Positions 1-10,452 of a stretch of 64,000 nucleotides of DNA are shown piece by piece. The stretch spans positions 78,176 through 142,175 of the forward strand of contig JACKLO010000018.1 in assembly GCA_024235915.1 (NCBI GenBank), in the 5' to 3' direction. A model generated the notes under the pieces. It did no database searches, was not told where the DNA came from, and saw only the letters and a list, made by a program, of their open reading frames with translations. Every line of letters starts with the position of its first letter. The stretch's first letter is position 1. The position numbers were made by a program, and so were the translations under genes. Source of the stretch: Burkholderiaceae bacterium. GTDB lineage: Bacteria > Pseudomonadota > Gammaproteobacteria > Burkholderiales > Burkholderiaceae_C.

Positions 1-147
1 ACCGGTGCCAGCGCCATCGTCGCACCGGACGGCCGCCTGGTGGCACAGCTGCCGGTGCAGGGCTTCGGCGTTGGGCTCTATGCATTGGGTGACGATGCCC
101 CGCGCTGGGTGCCACTGGACGCCGTGCACCGCACAATGCAGGGCTGA
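1..147 (+). CDS. C-terminal fragment of an unidentified protein (5' end outside window)
   Basis: An open frame enters the window at base 1 and ends at the TGA at 145-147, giving 48 residues. The stop overlaps the cytidine deaminase ATG by one base (TGATG), so this is the upstream member of the nucleoside-salvage operon. The residues include a beta-turn-rich stretch (APDGRLVAQLP) and a tail ending DAVHRTMQG. No family can be assigned from this little sequence. By position it could be a transport or nucleoside-processing gene, but that is only a guess from context. Confidence 0.6.
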   Translation, partial: TGASAIVAPDGRLVAQLPVQGFGVGLYALGDDAPRWVPLDAVHRTMQG

Positions 148-551
148 TGGACGACGCCCTGCGCACCCGCCTGACCGCCGCTGCCGCCGCGGTGCGGCAG
201 CACGCGCATGCCCCCTACAGCGGCTTTGCCGTGGGCGCCGCGCTGGCCGATGAAACCGGCCGCATCCACGTGGGCTGCAACGTCGAGAACGCCGCCTACC
301 CGCAGGGCCTGTGCGCCGAGGCGGTGGCGCTGGGGGTGCTGGTGGCCGCCGGCGGGAAGGCCGTCACGGCCGTGACTCTGGTGGCGGGCCAGGGCCGCCC
401 GGCCACGCCCTGCGGCGGCTGCCGGCAGAAGCTGCGCGAGTTCGCGGCGGACAGCGTGCCGGTGCACTGTCGCAGCGTCGACGGCGTGGCGCTGGACAGC
501 ACGATGGGTGCGCTGCTGCCGCTGTCCTTCGGCCCGGAGGCGCTCGCATGA
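147..551 (+). CDS. cdd: Cytidine deaminase
   Basis: Converts cytidine and deoxycytidine to uridine and deoxyuridine in the cytoplasm (pyrimidine salvage). The 134-residue length fits the homotetrameric class. The substrate/zinc motif GCNVENAAYPQGLCAEA is at about 43-59, with zinc ligand Cys56 and proton-shuttle Glu58. The second ligand pair is in PCGGC (Cys89, Cys92). Three Cys ligands are typical of the small tetrameric enzymes. The ATG overlaps the preceding stop by one base, and the 3' end overlaps the phosphorylase by ATGA, so it is translationally coupled on both sides in a cdd-punA-deoC salvage operon. Confidence 0.95.
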   Translation: MDDALRTRLTAAAAAVRQHAHAPYSGFAVGAALADETGRIHVGCNVENAAYPQGLCAEAVALGVLVAAGGKAVTAVTLVAGQGRPATPCGGCRQKLREFAADSVPVHCRSVDGVALDSTMGALLPLSFGPEALA

Positions 552-1363
552 ACGACACCACGGTCGCGGCCGAGTGCATCCGCAGCGCCTGCGACGGCCG
601 CGTGCCGCGTCTGGCGCTGCTGCTGGGCTCCGGCTGGGCGCCGCTGGCTGCGGCGCTGCAACCGCGCGCGACCCTGGACTACGCCGACCTGCCCGGCTTT
701 CCGGCGCTGGCGGTGGGCGGCCATGTCGGACAGGTGCGTGTGGGCCGCCTGCACGGCGCCGAGGTGCTGCTGCTGTCCGGCCGCAAGCACGCCTACGAGG
801 ACGGCGACCCGCGCGCGATGAAGGGCGCCATCCAGGCCCTGGCCGCCGCGGGCGTGACCACCTTGCTGCAGACCAACGCCGCCGGCAGCCTGGACCCGGC
901 CATGCCCGCGGGCAGCCTGATGCTGCTCAGCGACCACCTCAACCTGGTCCAGGCCAGCCCGCTGGTCGGTGAGCGCGACGACCGGCGCTTCGTCGACATG
1001 GCCGCGGCCTACGACCCGGCCTTGGCCGCGCTGGCGCGGCAGGCGGCGCAGCAGGCCGGCGTGCCGCTGCACGAAGGCGTCTACGCCTGGGTGCTCGGTC
1101 CGCAGTTCGAGACGCCGGCAGAGATCCGCATGCTGCAGCGCCTGGGTGCGCAGGCGGTGGGCATGAGCACCGTGCCCGAGACCATCCTCGCGCGCCATGC
1201 CGGGCTGCGCGTGCTGGCGCTGTCGATGATCACCAACATGGGCTGCGGTCTGGCGGCGGAATCGCTCAGCCATGCGCACACGCTGGCGGGCGCCGCAAGT
1301 GCGGCCGACGACGCCGCACGCTTGATGGCGGCCCTGCTGCCGGCACTGGAGAAGCACTTGTGA
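548..1363 (+). CDS. punA: Purine nucleoside phosphorylase (PNP/MTAP trimeric family)
   Basis: Phosphorolysis of purine (deoxy)nucleosides to free base plus (deoxy)ribose 1-phosphate. The 271 residues show the family landmarks in order: phosphate-site GSG near 27-29, SGRKHAYEDGDP with His81, TNAAGSL at 109-115, GPQFETPAE with Glu188, VGMSTVPE with Met206, and ITN with Asn230. The start ATG at 548 forms an ATGA overlap with the cdd stop. Longer upstream frames run through cdd and are not credible. Its pentose-phosphate product feeds the deoC step once mutated to the 5-phosphate. No phosphopentomutase is visible here, so it must be encoded elsewhere. Confidence 0.93.
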   Translation: MNDTTVAAECIRSACDGRVPRLALLLGSGWAPLAAALQPRATLDYADLPGFPALAVGGHVGQVRVGRLHGAEVLLLSGRKHAYEDGDPRAMKGAIQALAAAGVTTLLQTNAAGSLDPAMPAGSLMLLSDHLNLVQASPLVGERDDRRFVDMAAAYDPALAALARQAAQQAGVPLHEGVYAWVLGPQFETPAEIRMLQRLGAQAVGMSTVPETILARHAGLRVLALSMITNMGCGLAAESLSHAHTLAGAASAADDAARLMAALLPALEKHL

Positions 1364-2130
1364 GCCTGCAGGACGAAGCCCGCCTGGCCCTGGCCTGCCT
1401 GGACCTGACGACGCTGAACGACGGCCACGACACGGCCGGTGGCGAAGCCGACGTGGCGGCACTCGCGAAGCGTGCGCGGGGCCCGTTCGGCGCGCCGGCG
1501 GCCTTGTGTGTCTGGCCGCGCCTGGCCGCCTTCGCGCGTCGCGAAGCACCGGCGGACGTGGCGATCGCCGCGGTGGCCAACTTCCCGCACGGCGGCACCG
1601 ATGTCGACGCCGCGGCGCGCGACACGTCGGTCATCGTCGACGCAGGGGCGCAGGAGGTGGACGTGGTGCTGCCCTGGCGCGCTTTTGCGGCTGGCGACGT
1701 GAACGCCGCCGCCGACCTGCTGCGGGCGGTGCGCCGCGCCTGCGAAGGCCGGGTGCTGAAGGTCATCCTCGAGACCGGCGAGCTGGCGGACGATGCCCTC
1801 ATCCGCCGCGCCGCCATGCTGGCGCTGGCCGAGGGCGCGGATTTCCTCAAGACCAGCACCGGCAAGGTGCCCGTGGGTGCCACGCCGCCGGCGGCGCGGG
1901 CGCTGCTGGAGACCATCGCCGCCACGCCGGGCAGCGAGGCAGGCTTCAAGGCCTCGGGCGGCGTGCGCAGCGTGGCCGATGCGGCGCTTTACGCCGGCCT
2001 CGTGCGCGAGATCCTGGGCCCGCAGGCCCTCACGCCAAGGCGCTTCCGGCTGGGCGCCAGCGGGTTGCTGAACGACATCGAAGCGGTGCTGGGCGGCGGC
2101 GCCGCGCCTTCGGCGGCCACCGGCTACTGA
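1360..2130 (+). CDS. deoC: Deoxyribose-phosphate aldolase
   Basis: Class I aldolase cleaving 2-deoxyribose 5-phosphate to glyceraldehyde 3-phosphate and acetaldehyde, the last step of deoxynucleoside catabolism. The 256 residues are close to the E. coli-type enzyme. The Schiff-base lysine is Lys164 in DFLKTSTGKV, the second conserved lysine is Lys197 in GFKASGGVR, and Asp101 lies in EVDVVLPW. The GTG start overlaps the punA TGA by four bases (GTGA). The following 90 bp before gshB contain no clear terminator. Confidence 0.94.
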   Translation: MSLQDEARLALACLDLTTLNDGHDTAGGEADVAALAKRARGPFGAPAALCVWPRLAAFARREAPADVAIAAVANFPHGGTDVDAAARDTSVIVDAGAQEVDVVLPWRAFAAGDVNAAADLLRAVRRACEGRVLKVILETGELADDALIRRAAMLALAEGADFLKTSTGKVPVGATPPAARALLETIAATPGSEAGFKASGGVRSVADAALYAGLVREILGPQALTPRRFRLGASGLLNDIEAVLGGGAAPSAATGY

Positions 2131-2220
2131 TCCCGCCGGCCGCCGGCCTGGCCCACGATGCCGCGTGGCCTGCGCGGCATCGCCCGCTGTGCAACACTGG
2201 CGCAAACTCGCCGCACCCGC

Positions 2221-3192
2221 ATGAAACTGCTCTTCGTCGCCGACCCGCTGGAGTCCTTCAAGCCCTACAAGGACAGCACCTTTGCCATGATGCGCGAGGC
2301 CGCCGCACGCGGCCACACGCTGCTGGCCTGCGAGCCGCGCCACCTGAGGTGGCAGCAGGGCGGGGTGGTCGAGGCCTCGGTGCGTGAGATCACGCTCACC
2401 GGCAGCACCGAGGTGCAGGCGTGGTTCAGCGTGGCCGGCGAAACCACGCTGGCGCTGCGCGACACCAGCGCCGTGCTGATGCGCAAGGACCCGCCCTTTG
2501 ACAGCGAGTTCTTCTACGCCACGCACCTGCTGAGCCAGGCCGAGCGCGAAGGCGCGCGCGTGTTCAACAGCCCGCGCGCGCTGCGCGAGCACCCGGAGAA
2601 GCTGGCGATCCTGGAGTTCCCGCAGCACATCGGGCCCACCCTGGTCACGCGCGACCCGTCCGCCATCCGTGCCTTCCATGCCGAGCACCGCGACATCATC
2701 CTCAAGCCGCTGGACGGCATGGGTGGCATGGGCATCTTCCGCGTCGGGCCCGACGGCCTGAACCTGGGCAGCATCATGGAGACGCTCAACCAGGGTGGTG
2801 CCACCAGCGTGATGGTGCAGAAGTACCTGCCGGAGATCGTGGACGGCGACAAGCGCATCCTGCTCATCGGCGGCGTCCCGGTGCCCTACTGCCTGGCGCG
2901 CATCCCGCAGGGCAGCGAGATCCGCGGCAATCTGGCGGCCGGTGGCAAGGGCGTGGCGCGGCCGCTGAGCGACGACGACCGCCGCATCGCCGAGGCGCTG
3001 GGCCCGGTGCTGGCGGCCCGCGGCCTGCTGCTGGTGGGGCTGGACGTCATCGGCAGCAAGCTCACCGAGATCAACGTCACCAGCCCGACGTGTTTTGCGG
3101 AGATCACCGACCAGACGGGCTTCCCGGTCGCGAAGACCTTCATCGACGCCCTGGAAGCGGCCCTTGCATCCGCGGCCATGCCGGCTGCGTAA
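2221..3192 (+). CDS. gshB: Glutathione synthetase
   Basis: ATP-grasp ligase joining gamma-glutamylcysteine and glycine. The 323 residues match the proteobacterial GshB length (about 316). N-terminal MKLLFVADPLESFKPYKDST and the ATP-grasp signature KPLDGMGGMGIFRV at about 160-173 are diagnostic. The C-terminal metal/glycine region LTEINVTSPT near 280-289 is also present. The ATG at 2221 was chosen because MKLLFVADP is the canonical beginning of the family; an in-frame upstream ATG at 2158 would add unrelated sequence. No gshA is visible nearby. Confidence 0.95.
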   Translation: MKLLFVADPLESFKPYKDSTFAMMREAAARGHTLLACEPRHLRWQQGGVVEASVREITLTGSTEVQAWFSVAGETTLALRDTSAVLMRKDPPFDSEFFYATHLLSQAEREGARVFNSPRALREHPEKLAILEFPQHIGPTLVTRDPSAIRAFHAEHRDIILKPLDGMGGMGIFRVGPDGLNLGSIMETLNQGGATSVMVQKYLPEIVDGDKRILLIGGVPVPYCLARIPQGSEIRGNLAAGGKGVARPLSDDDRRIAEALGPVLAARGLLLVGLDVIGSKLTEINVTSPTCFAEITDQTGFPVAKTFIDALEAALASAAMPAA

Positions 3193-3201
3193 GTTGCCGG
3201 C

Positions 3202-5265
3202 ATGAAACGACACCCGCTCGCGCAGGCCGCGGTGGCCACGGCGTGGGCCGCGGCCTGTGCCACGCCCGCCCTGGCCAACCACGGCGGCCCGGTGACTGCC
3301 GCGCCGCAGACCATCGTCATCCAGGGCCACTACGACAACGCCGTGGGCACGCAGGACGCGGCCTCGGCGGGCACCATCAACCGCGCGCTGCTGGAAAGCC
3401 GGCCGGCGCAGCGCCCGGGCGAGGTGCTGGAGTTCGTGCCCGGCGTCATCGTCACCCAGCACTCGGGCGACGGCAAGGCCAACCAGTACTTCCTGCGCGG
3501 CTTCAACCTCGACCACGGCACCGACTTCGCCACCACGCTGGCCGGCATGCCGCTGAACCTGCCGTCGCATGGCCACGGCCAGGGCTACACCGACCTGAAC
3601 CTGCTGATCCCCGAGCTGGTCTCGCGCATGGACTACCGCAAGGGGCCGTACGACGCGCGCGTGGGTGATTTCGCCGCCGCCGGCTCGGTGGACATCCACC
3701 TGCTGCCGCGGGTGGCGGCCCCCTTCGGGCAGGTCACGCTCGGTGCCCACGGCTACCGCCGCGGCGTGCTCGGTGCCTCCACCGAGGTCGCGACCGACAC
3801 GGCGCTGCTGGGTGCCGTGGAAGCGTTGGACGCCGACGGCCCCTGGACCGTGCCGCAGGGCCTGCGCAAGCGCAATGGCCTGCTGCAGCTCAGCAGCGGC
3901 ACCCGCAGCAGGGGCTGGAGCCTGCTGGCCATGGCCTACGACGCGCAGTGGACGGCCACCGACCAGATCCCTGAACGCCTGCTGGCACCGGGCAGCGGCT
4001 TTGGCCGCTACGACAGCCTGGACCCCACCACCGGTGGCCATTCGCGCCGGCAGTCGCTGTCGGGCGACTGGCACGTGGACACGGCCAGTGGCCGCACGAC
4101 GGCCTCGGCCTACCTCGTGGGTTACGAACTCGACCTGAACTCCAACTTCACCTATGCGCTGGAGCGCCCGGCCGACGGTGACCAGTTCAAGCAACTCGAT
4201 CGCCGCACCGTGGCCGGTGCCGAGCTGACGCACACCTTCAACCACGATCTCGGTGACCTGCCGGCGCGCACCGCCTTCGGCCTGCAGTGGCGGCACGACC
4301 GCATCCGCAACGGCCTGTACGACAGCGTGGCCCGCAGCGTCACCGCCACCGTGCGCGAGGACCGCATCCGCCTGCACCAGCTGGGCCTGTTCGGCACCAC
4401 GGCGGTGGAGTTCACGCCGCAGTGGCGCGCCGTGCTGGGCCTGCGTGCCGACCACCTGCGCGCGAACGTCGACGCGCTCACGCTGCCGGCCAACGGCGGC
4501 CGCGCCAGCAAGAGCCTGCTGTCGCCGAAAGCGGCGCTGATCTGGCTGCCGCACCCGAAGCACGAGTTCTTCGTCAACGCCGGCCGCGGTTTCCACAGCA
4601 ACGATGCGCGCGGCATGACGGCGACGCTGGACCCGAAGAGCGGCGACCCGGTGGACCGCGTCCCCCCGCTGGTGCCGGTGACCGGCGCCGAGATCGGATG
4701 GCGCACCCAGGCGCTGCCGGGCCTGCAGACCTCGGTGGCGCTGTGGACGCTGCGCTCCGATTCGGAACTCGTCTACGTGGGCGACGCCGGCGCCACCGAA
4801 GCCAGCGCCGGCAGCCGCCGGCACGGCATCGAATGGAACAACCGCTGGGTGCCGGTGCCGTGGTTCCTGTTCGACGCCGACCTGGCGTTGAGCCAAGGCC
4901 GCTTCGACGACGGCAGCCGAATCCCCAACGCCGTCGACACCGTGGCCTCGGTGGCGGCCACGGTGAAGGACGTGCAGGGCTGGACGGCCAGCCTGCAGTG
5001 GCGCTACCTCGGCAGCGGTGCGCTGATCGAGGACGACAGCGTGCGCTCGCGCCCGGCCTCCACCCTGAACCTGCGGCTCACGCGCGCCTTCGGTGAACGT
5101 GTGGCGCTGACGCTGGACGTCTTCAACCTGTTCGACCGTGACGTCAATGACATCCAGTACTTCTACGAATCGCAGCTGCCCGGCGAGGCGGCACCGATGG
5201 CAGACCGCCACGTGCACCCGGCCGAGCCGCGCTCGCTGCGGCTGACGCTGCAGGCGCGCTTCTGA
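3202..5265 (+). CDS. TonB-dependent outer-membrane receptor
   Basis: A 687-residue receptor with signal peptide (cleavage near residue 26 after TPALA), plug domain at about 40-160 (LEFVPGVIVTQHSGDGKANQ, then YFLRGFNLDHGTDFAT), and a C-terminal 22-strand barrel ending in RLTLQARF with the terminal aromatic residue needed for assembly. Substrate cannot be read from sequence. The coupled DUF4198 protein downstream, a family that includes NikM-like metal-uptake proteins, suggests a metal ion or metal complex. A TAAGTT hexamer overlapping the gshB stop sits 6 bases before the ATG, with no clear Shine-Dalgarno. It may therefore have its own short-leader promoter. Confidence 0.88.
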   Translation: MKRHPLAQAAVATAWAAACATPALANHGGPVTAAPQTIVIQGHYDNAVGTQDAASAGTINRALLESRPAQRPGEVLEFVPGVIVTQHSGDGKANQYFLRGFNLDHGTDFATTLAGMPLNLPSHGHGQGYTDLNLLIPELVSRMDYRKGPYDARVGDFAAAGSVDIHLLPRVAAPFGQVTLGAHGYRRGVLGASTEVATDTALLGAVEALDADGPWTVPQGLRKRNGLLQLSSGTRSRGWSLLAMAYDAQWTATDQIPERLLAPGSGFGRYDSLDPTTGGHSRRQSLSGDWHVDTASGRTTASAYLVGYELDLNSNFTYALERPADGDQFKQLDRRTVAGAELTHTFNHDLGDLPARTAFGLQWRHDRIRNGLYDSVARSVTATVREDRIRLHQLGLFGTTAVEFTPQWRAVLGLRADHLRANVDALTLPANGGRASKSLLSPKAALIWLPHPKHEFFVNAGRGFHSNDARGMTATLDPKSGDPVDRVPPLVPVTGAEIGWRTQALPGLQTSVALWTLRSDSELVYVGDAGATEASAGSRRHGIEWNNRWVPVPWFLFDADLALSQGRFDDGSRIPNAVDTVASVAATVKDVQGWTASLQWRYLGSGALIEDDSVRSRPASTLNLRLTRAFGERVALTLDVFNLFDRDVNDIQYFYESQLPGEAAPMADRHVHPAEPRSLRLTLQARF

Positions 5266-6116
5266 TGCGCCGCGCTGCCTTGGCCCTGCTGTGCGCGCTG
5301 GCGGCCCTGCCTGCCGCAGCGCACGACTCGTGGTTCACCCCGCTGCCGCCCACGGCACGTGGCCAGCTGGTGCTGGCGCTGGGCACCGGCACGGCCTATC
5401 CGCACTACGAGGTGGCCATCGCGCCGCAGCAGCTGGCCGACAGCGGCTGCGTGGGCGACGGCGTGCGCGAGAAACCGCTGCGCGACGGTGTGGAGCTTTC
5501 GCTGGACGGCATCCGGCAGTGGTTCGCGGCCACCACGGAGGGTCCGCCGGTGCTGGCGCTGCGCACCGGCCGCCCGGTGTCGCCGGTGGTGTCGGTCAGC
5601 TGCTGGGCGCGCCTGGTGCCGATCGACATCGGCATCGACGACGCCACCGTGGCGATCTACCTCGACGAGGTCCAGGCCCTGCCCGCCGTGCGTGAGCGCT
5701 GGGCGGCATTGAAGGCGCGCGGCGTGCGCTGGCAGGAGACCTACGTCAAGCACGCCCGCATCGAGGTCGATGGCGACGGCGACACGGCTGCGGTGGCCAC
5801 GCCGGCGCTGCCGTCACTCGGGCTGGACCTGCGCGTGGAGTCCGCGCGCCGCCCGCTGCACGCTGGCGACAGCGTGCGCTTCCAGCTGCTGCGTGACGGC
5901 CAGCCGCTGGCCGGTCAGCCGCTGCAGCTGGTGGGCGACAGCAGTGGCGTGGGGATCTGGCGCCGCACCGATGCCGACGGCCGCCTCGACCTGCGCCTGC
6001 CGGCCGCCGGCCGCTGGCTGCTGCGTGGCACTGAACTTCGCCCGGCGCCCGACGGCAGCGACCGCTGGGACAGCCGCTTCGTCACGCTGGCGTTCGAGGT
6101 GCGGCCACCCCGCTGA
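5265..6116 (+). CDS. DUF4198-type periplasmic protein
   Basis: 283 residues beginning with a signal peptide (MRRAALALLCALAALPAAA) followed directly by HDSWFTPLP, the N-terminal His-Asp that is typical of DUF4198/NikM-like proteins and probably becomes a metal-binding mature terminus. The rest looks like two beta-sandwich segments. The second, at about 180-280, resembles a carboxypeptidase regulatory/Ig-like fold (GDSVRFQLLRDGQPLAGQPL, TDADGRLDLRLPAAGRW). Its ATG overlaps the receptor stop by one base, so the two are probably made together. The role is inferred as periplasmic handling of the receptor's ligand. The 3' end overlaps the convergent antiporter gene by 35 bp. Confidence 0.75.
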   Translation: MRRAALALLCALAALPAAAHDSWFTPLPPTARGQLVLALGTGTAYPHYEVAIAPQQLADSGCVGDGVREKPLRDGVELSLDGIRQWFAATTEGPPVLALRTGRPVSPVVSVSCWARLVPIDIGIDDATVAIYLDEVQALPAVRERWAALKARGVRWQETYVKHARIEVDGDGDTAAVATPALPSLGLDLRVESARRPLHAGDSVRFQLLRDGQPLAGQPLQLVGDSSGVGIWRRTDADGRLDLRLPAAGRWLLRGTELRPAPDGSDRWDSRFVTLAFEVRPPR

Positions 6117-7287
6117 CACGCAGGCGCAGCATCGGCAGCGTCAGCGCGGTGCTGGCCAGGGCCATCAGCAGCAGCGCCGTGAAGGCCTCGGGCGCGATCA
6201 GGCCCATGTCCAGCAGCACGTTGGCGAAGATGATCATGATCAGCGCCTTGGTCTGCAGCAGCCAGCCGATGGCCCAGGCCTCGCCCGGCGCCCAGCCCAG
6301 CCAGCGGCCCGCCAGCGCCGTGCCGGCCAGCTTGCCGCCCACGGCGGCCACCAGCAGCGCCAGTGCGGCGGCCAGCACCACCAGGCCGCCCATCTGCCAT
6401 TCGGTGCGCAGGCCGCTGCTGAGGAAGAACACCGGCATGCCGATCATCAGCACGTGTTCGCGCAGCTGGTCCAGGTGGCGCTGGTCGAACCAGCGGGCGT
6501 GCATCACGGCACCGGCCAGGAAGGCGCCGACCATGAAGTGCAGGCCCGCCCAGTCCGCCCCCAAGGCCACGACGATCAACCACACCAGGCTCAGCGCCCA
6601 GCGGTCGCGCATCGCCAACCGCGGGATCACGTGCTGCAGGGCCCGCGCCGCCAGCGCAAACGCCAGCAGGAAGACCGCCTGGCGGCCCAGCCGCGCCCAG
6701 TCCATCAGGATCGCAGCCAGCATGGCCCACACGGCCAGGTCGTCCAGGCTGGCGTAGCGCAGGATGCGCTGGCCCAGGGCCTGGCGCAGGATGCCGAGCT
6801 GGTCCATCAGCAGCACCAGGATCGGCAGCGCCGTCACCGCGCAGGCCATGCCGATGCCGGCCACGAACTGCACCGGCGTGGCCTTCGGGCCGACCCAACC
6901 GCCGTGGGCCAGCAAGCCGGCGGCCACCACGGCGCCGGCGGCGAACGGCAGCAGCAGGGCCACGCCAGCGGTGATGCCGCACTCGCGCCGGTGGCGCCAG
7001 GCGTCGCCCAGGTCCAGTTCGATCCCGGCCAGCCAGACGAAGAGCATCACCGACCACCAGGCAATGCCGTTGAGCGCCTGGATCACCGGCGGCGGGAACA
7101 CGGTGGCGTGGAACGCCGGCCAGGCCGCACCCAGCACGGCCGGCCCGAGCACGATGCCGGCGAGGATCTGCACCACCACCAGCGGCAGCCAGCGGTCGCC
7201 ACCCACCAGCCGCCAGACGGCATAGGGAAGGGCGAAGATCATTGCCATCGCCACCAGAAAGGCTTCGACGAGGGTCAGCGCGGGCAT
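6082..7287 (-). CDS. Cation/proton antiporter, CPA2 family
   Basis: 401 residues with 11-13 hydrophobic helices and the CPA2 Na+/H+ exchanger layout: N-terminal VEAFLVAMAMIFALPYAVW, VQILAGIVLGPAVLG, MLFVWLAGIELDL, a TALPIL segment (AVTALPILVLLMDQLG), LASLDDLAVW-like YASLDDLAVWAML, and a late MIGMPVFFLSSGLRTEW motif. There is no C-terminal TrkA/RCK domain, so it is a membrane-only member. The start at 7287 gives MPALTLVEAF; upstream in-frame sequence is arginine/proline-rich and lies in the neighbouring gene. Ion specificity (Na+ or K+) cannot be stated. Confidence 0.85.
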   Translation of the reverse strand: MPALTLVEAFLVAMAMIFALPYAVWRLVGGDRWLPLVVVQILAGIVLGPAVLGAAWPAFHATVFPPPVIQALNGIAWWSVMLFVWLAGIELDLGDAWRHRRECGITAGVALLLPFAAGAVVAAGLLAHGGWVGPKATPVQFVAGIGMACAVTALPILVLLMDQLGILRQALGQRILRYASLDDLAVWAMLAAILMDWARLGRQAVFLLAFALAARALQHVIPRLAMRDRWALSLVWLIVVALGADWAGLHFMVGAFLAGAVMHARWFDQRHLDQLREHVLMIGMPVFFLSSGLRTEWQMGGLVVLAAALALLVAAVGGKLAGTALAGRWLGWAPGEAWAIGWLLQTKALIMIIFANVLLDMGLIAPEAFTALLLMALASTALTLPMLRLRVSGVAAPRTPA

Positions 7288-7313
7288 GGCGGACAAGCGG
7301 GGCCCGGGCCCGT

Positions 7314-8444
7314 TCAGTCCCGGCCCTCGGCCGGCGCCGGCGGGCGGCGGCCGAAGACCACGCGGATGCCCTGCCACAGCCAGCGCGGGCTGCGCAAGGC
7401 GTCGCGCGTCACCTGGTCCAGCGGCAGCGTGGGCCACAGGCGGATGATCAGCGGCCGCGCCGCCACCACCAGCCGGCCAAGCCAGATGCGCCGTCGGTGG
7501 CGCGTCACCGCGCGTGCGCTGGCCTCACGCGTCAGGCGCATCTCGGTGCTCGGGTCGCCAGCACGCTGGGCGCGGGCGATGGCTTCGGCCGCATCGGCGC
7601 CATCCTCGATGGCGGTGGACATGCCGGCCCCGATCCACAGGTCCACCGTGCCCGCGGCGTCGCCGATGGGCACCACACGGTCATGGCTCGGTTCGGGCAG
7701 AAGACGCTGCACCACGTCCACCGCCTGCACCTCCTGGCGCAGGTCGCGCAGGCCCAGGCGCTCGGCGATGGCTTCGAAGCGCTGCGTCAGGACCGCTTCG
7801 CTGTCGCCCTCGCCGGGCGGTGAATCGAGGTAGGCGGTGATGCCGGTGCGGCCGCGCATCGGGATCAGGAAGTAGGCGTCGCCGGTGTGCGGGTCGCGGG
7901 CGCCGACGATGCCGTCGTACCAGGGCGGCGTGGCGTACTCGGCCGTGACGACGATGTGGCGCGCCCCGGTGCGTGCGCGCGCCGTGCGGCCCAGGCTTTC
8001 GAGCTTGCCGCCGGTGGCGTCCACCACATGGCGCGCGCGCACCTGGTGCTGCCGGCCGTCGTCGTCCTGCAGCGTCACGGCCACGCTGGCCGCGTCGGGT
8101 GCCAGCGCCACCACCCGCGCGTGCCAATGCAGGCTGGGTGGCCGCACGGTGGCCGCATCGGCGGCGGTGCACAGGGTCTGCCGCAGCCGCTCCTCCACAT
8201 GCTTGAGCGTGGTGGTGCGCCGGCCGCGGGTGACATCGGTCAGCCCCACGGCGCTCAGCAGGGCCTGCGCCTTGGGCCGCACCACCACCAGTCGCCCGCG
8301 GTTGCCATGGCGCCCACGCGCTTCCACGCCCATCACCCGCAGTCCCAGCCGCTGGGCCGTCAAGGCGGCCATGCAGCCCCCGAGGCCGAGGCCGGCGACG
8401 AGCACGTCGACGTCGGTGGGCAGCGGGGGGGTGGGGCCAGTCAT
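7314..8444 (-). CDS. FAD-dependent oxidoreductase / monooxygenase-like protein
   Basis: 376 residues of the aromatic-hydroxylase/geranylgeranyl-reductase fold. The N-terminal dinucleotide motif GLGLGG is at 18-23, followed by an acidic ribose-binding residue (VMGVEARG). VVDATGG is at 139-145 and the second FAD motif VPIGDAAGTVDLW is at about 257-269. The C-terminal 70 residues are basic and hydrophobic and could associate with membrane. Substrate is unknown. The gene lies 26 bp upstream of the antiporter on the same strand, so they may be co-transcribed. It is divergent from uup with a 77-bp gap. Confidence 0.8.
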   Translation of the reverse strand: MTGPTPPLPTDVDVLVAGLGLGGCMAALTAQRLGLRVMGVEARGRHGNRGRLVVVRPKAQALLSAVGLTDVTRGRRTTTLKHVEERLRQTLCTAADAATVRPPSLHWHARVVALAPDAASVAVTLQDDDGRQHQVRARHVVDATGGKLESLGRTARARTGARHIVVTAEYATPPWYDGIVGARDPHTGDAYFLIPMRGRTGITAYLDSPPGEGDSEAVLTQRFEAIAERLGLRDLRQEVQAVDVVQRLLPEPSHDRVVPIGDAAGTVDLWIGAGMSTAIEDGADAAEAIARAQRAGDPSTEMRLTREASARAVTRHRRRIWLGRLVVAARPLIIRLWPTLPLDQVTRDALRSPRWLWQGIRVVFGRRPPAPAEGRD

Positions 8445-8521
8445 CGCAACGCCAGGTGGGGAGTTCGCAGGAGTTTAAGAGCCGCGCGCGACCCTGCCTG
8501 GCGCCGCGGGACAATGTGGCC

Positions 8522-10414
<1,893 letters not shown>

Positions 10415-10452
10415 CGCGCTGGCCACCGGCCGTCAGCTACCAGCCGCGGGCC

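Noticed and set aside
1..147. Lnt (apolipoprotein N-acyltransferase) C-terminus
   Set aside because: A short DGRLVAQLP-like resemblance only; 48 residues are too few and the nucleoside-operon context does not support it.
1081..5217. 1378-residue minus-strand frame across punA, deoC, gshB and the receptor
   Set aside because: It is the antisense shadow of well-identified plus-strand genes, with low-complexity Arg/Ala/Gln/His composition typical of high-GC complement frames and no motif.
5770..7833. 687-residue plus-strand frame over DUF4198 and the antiporter
   Set aside because: Composition is Gln/His/Arg-rich, and it contradicts a clear twelve-helix antiporter on the other strand.
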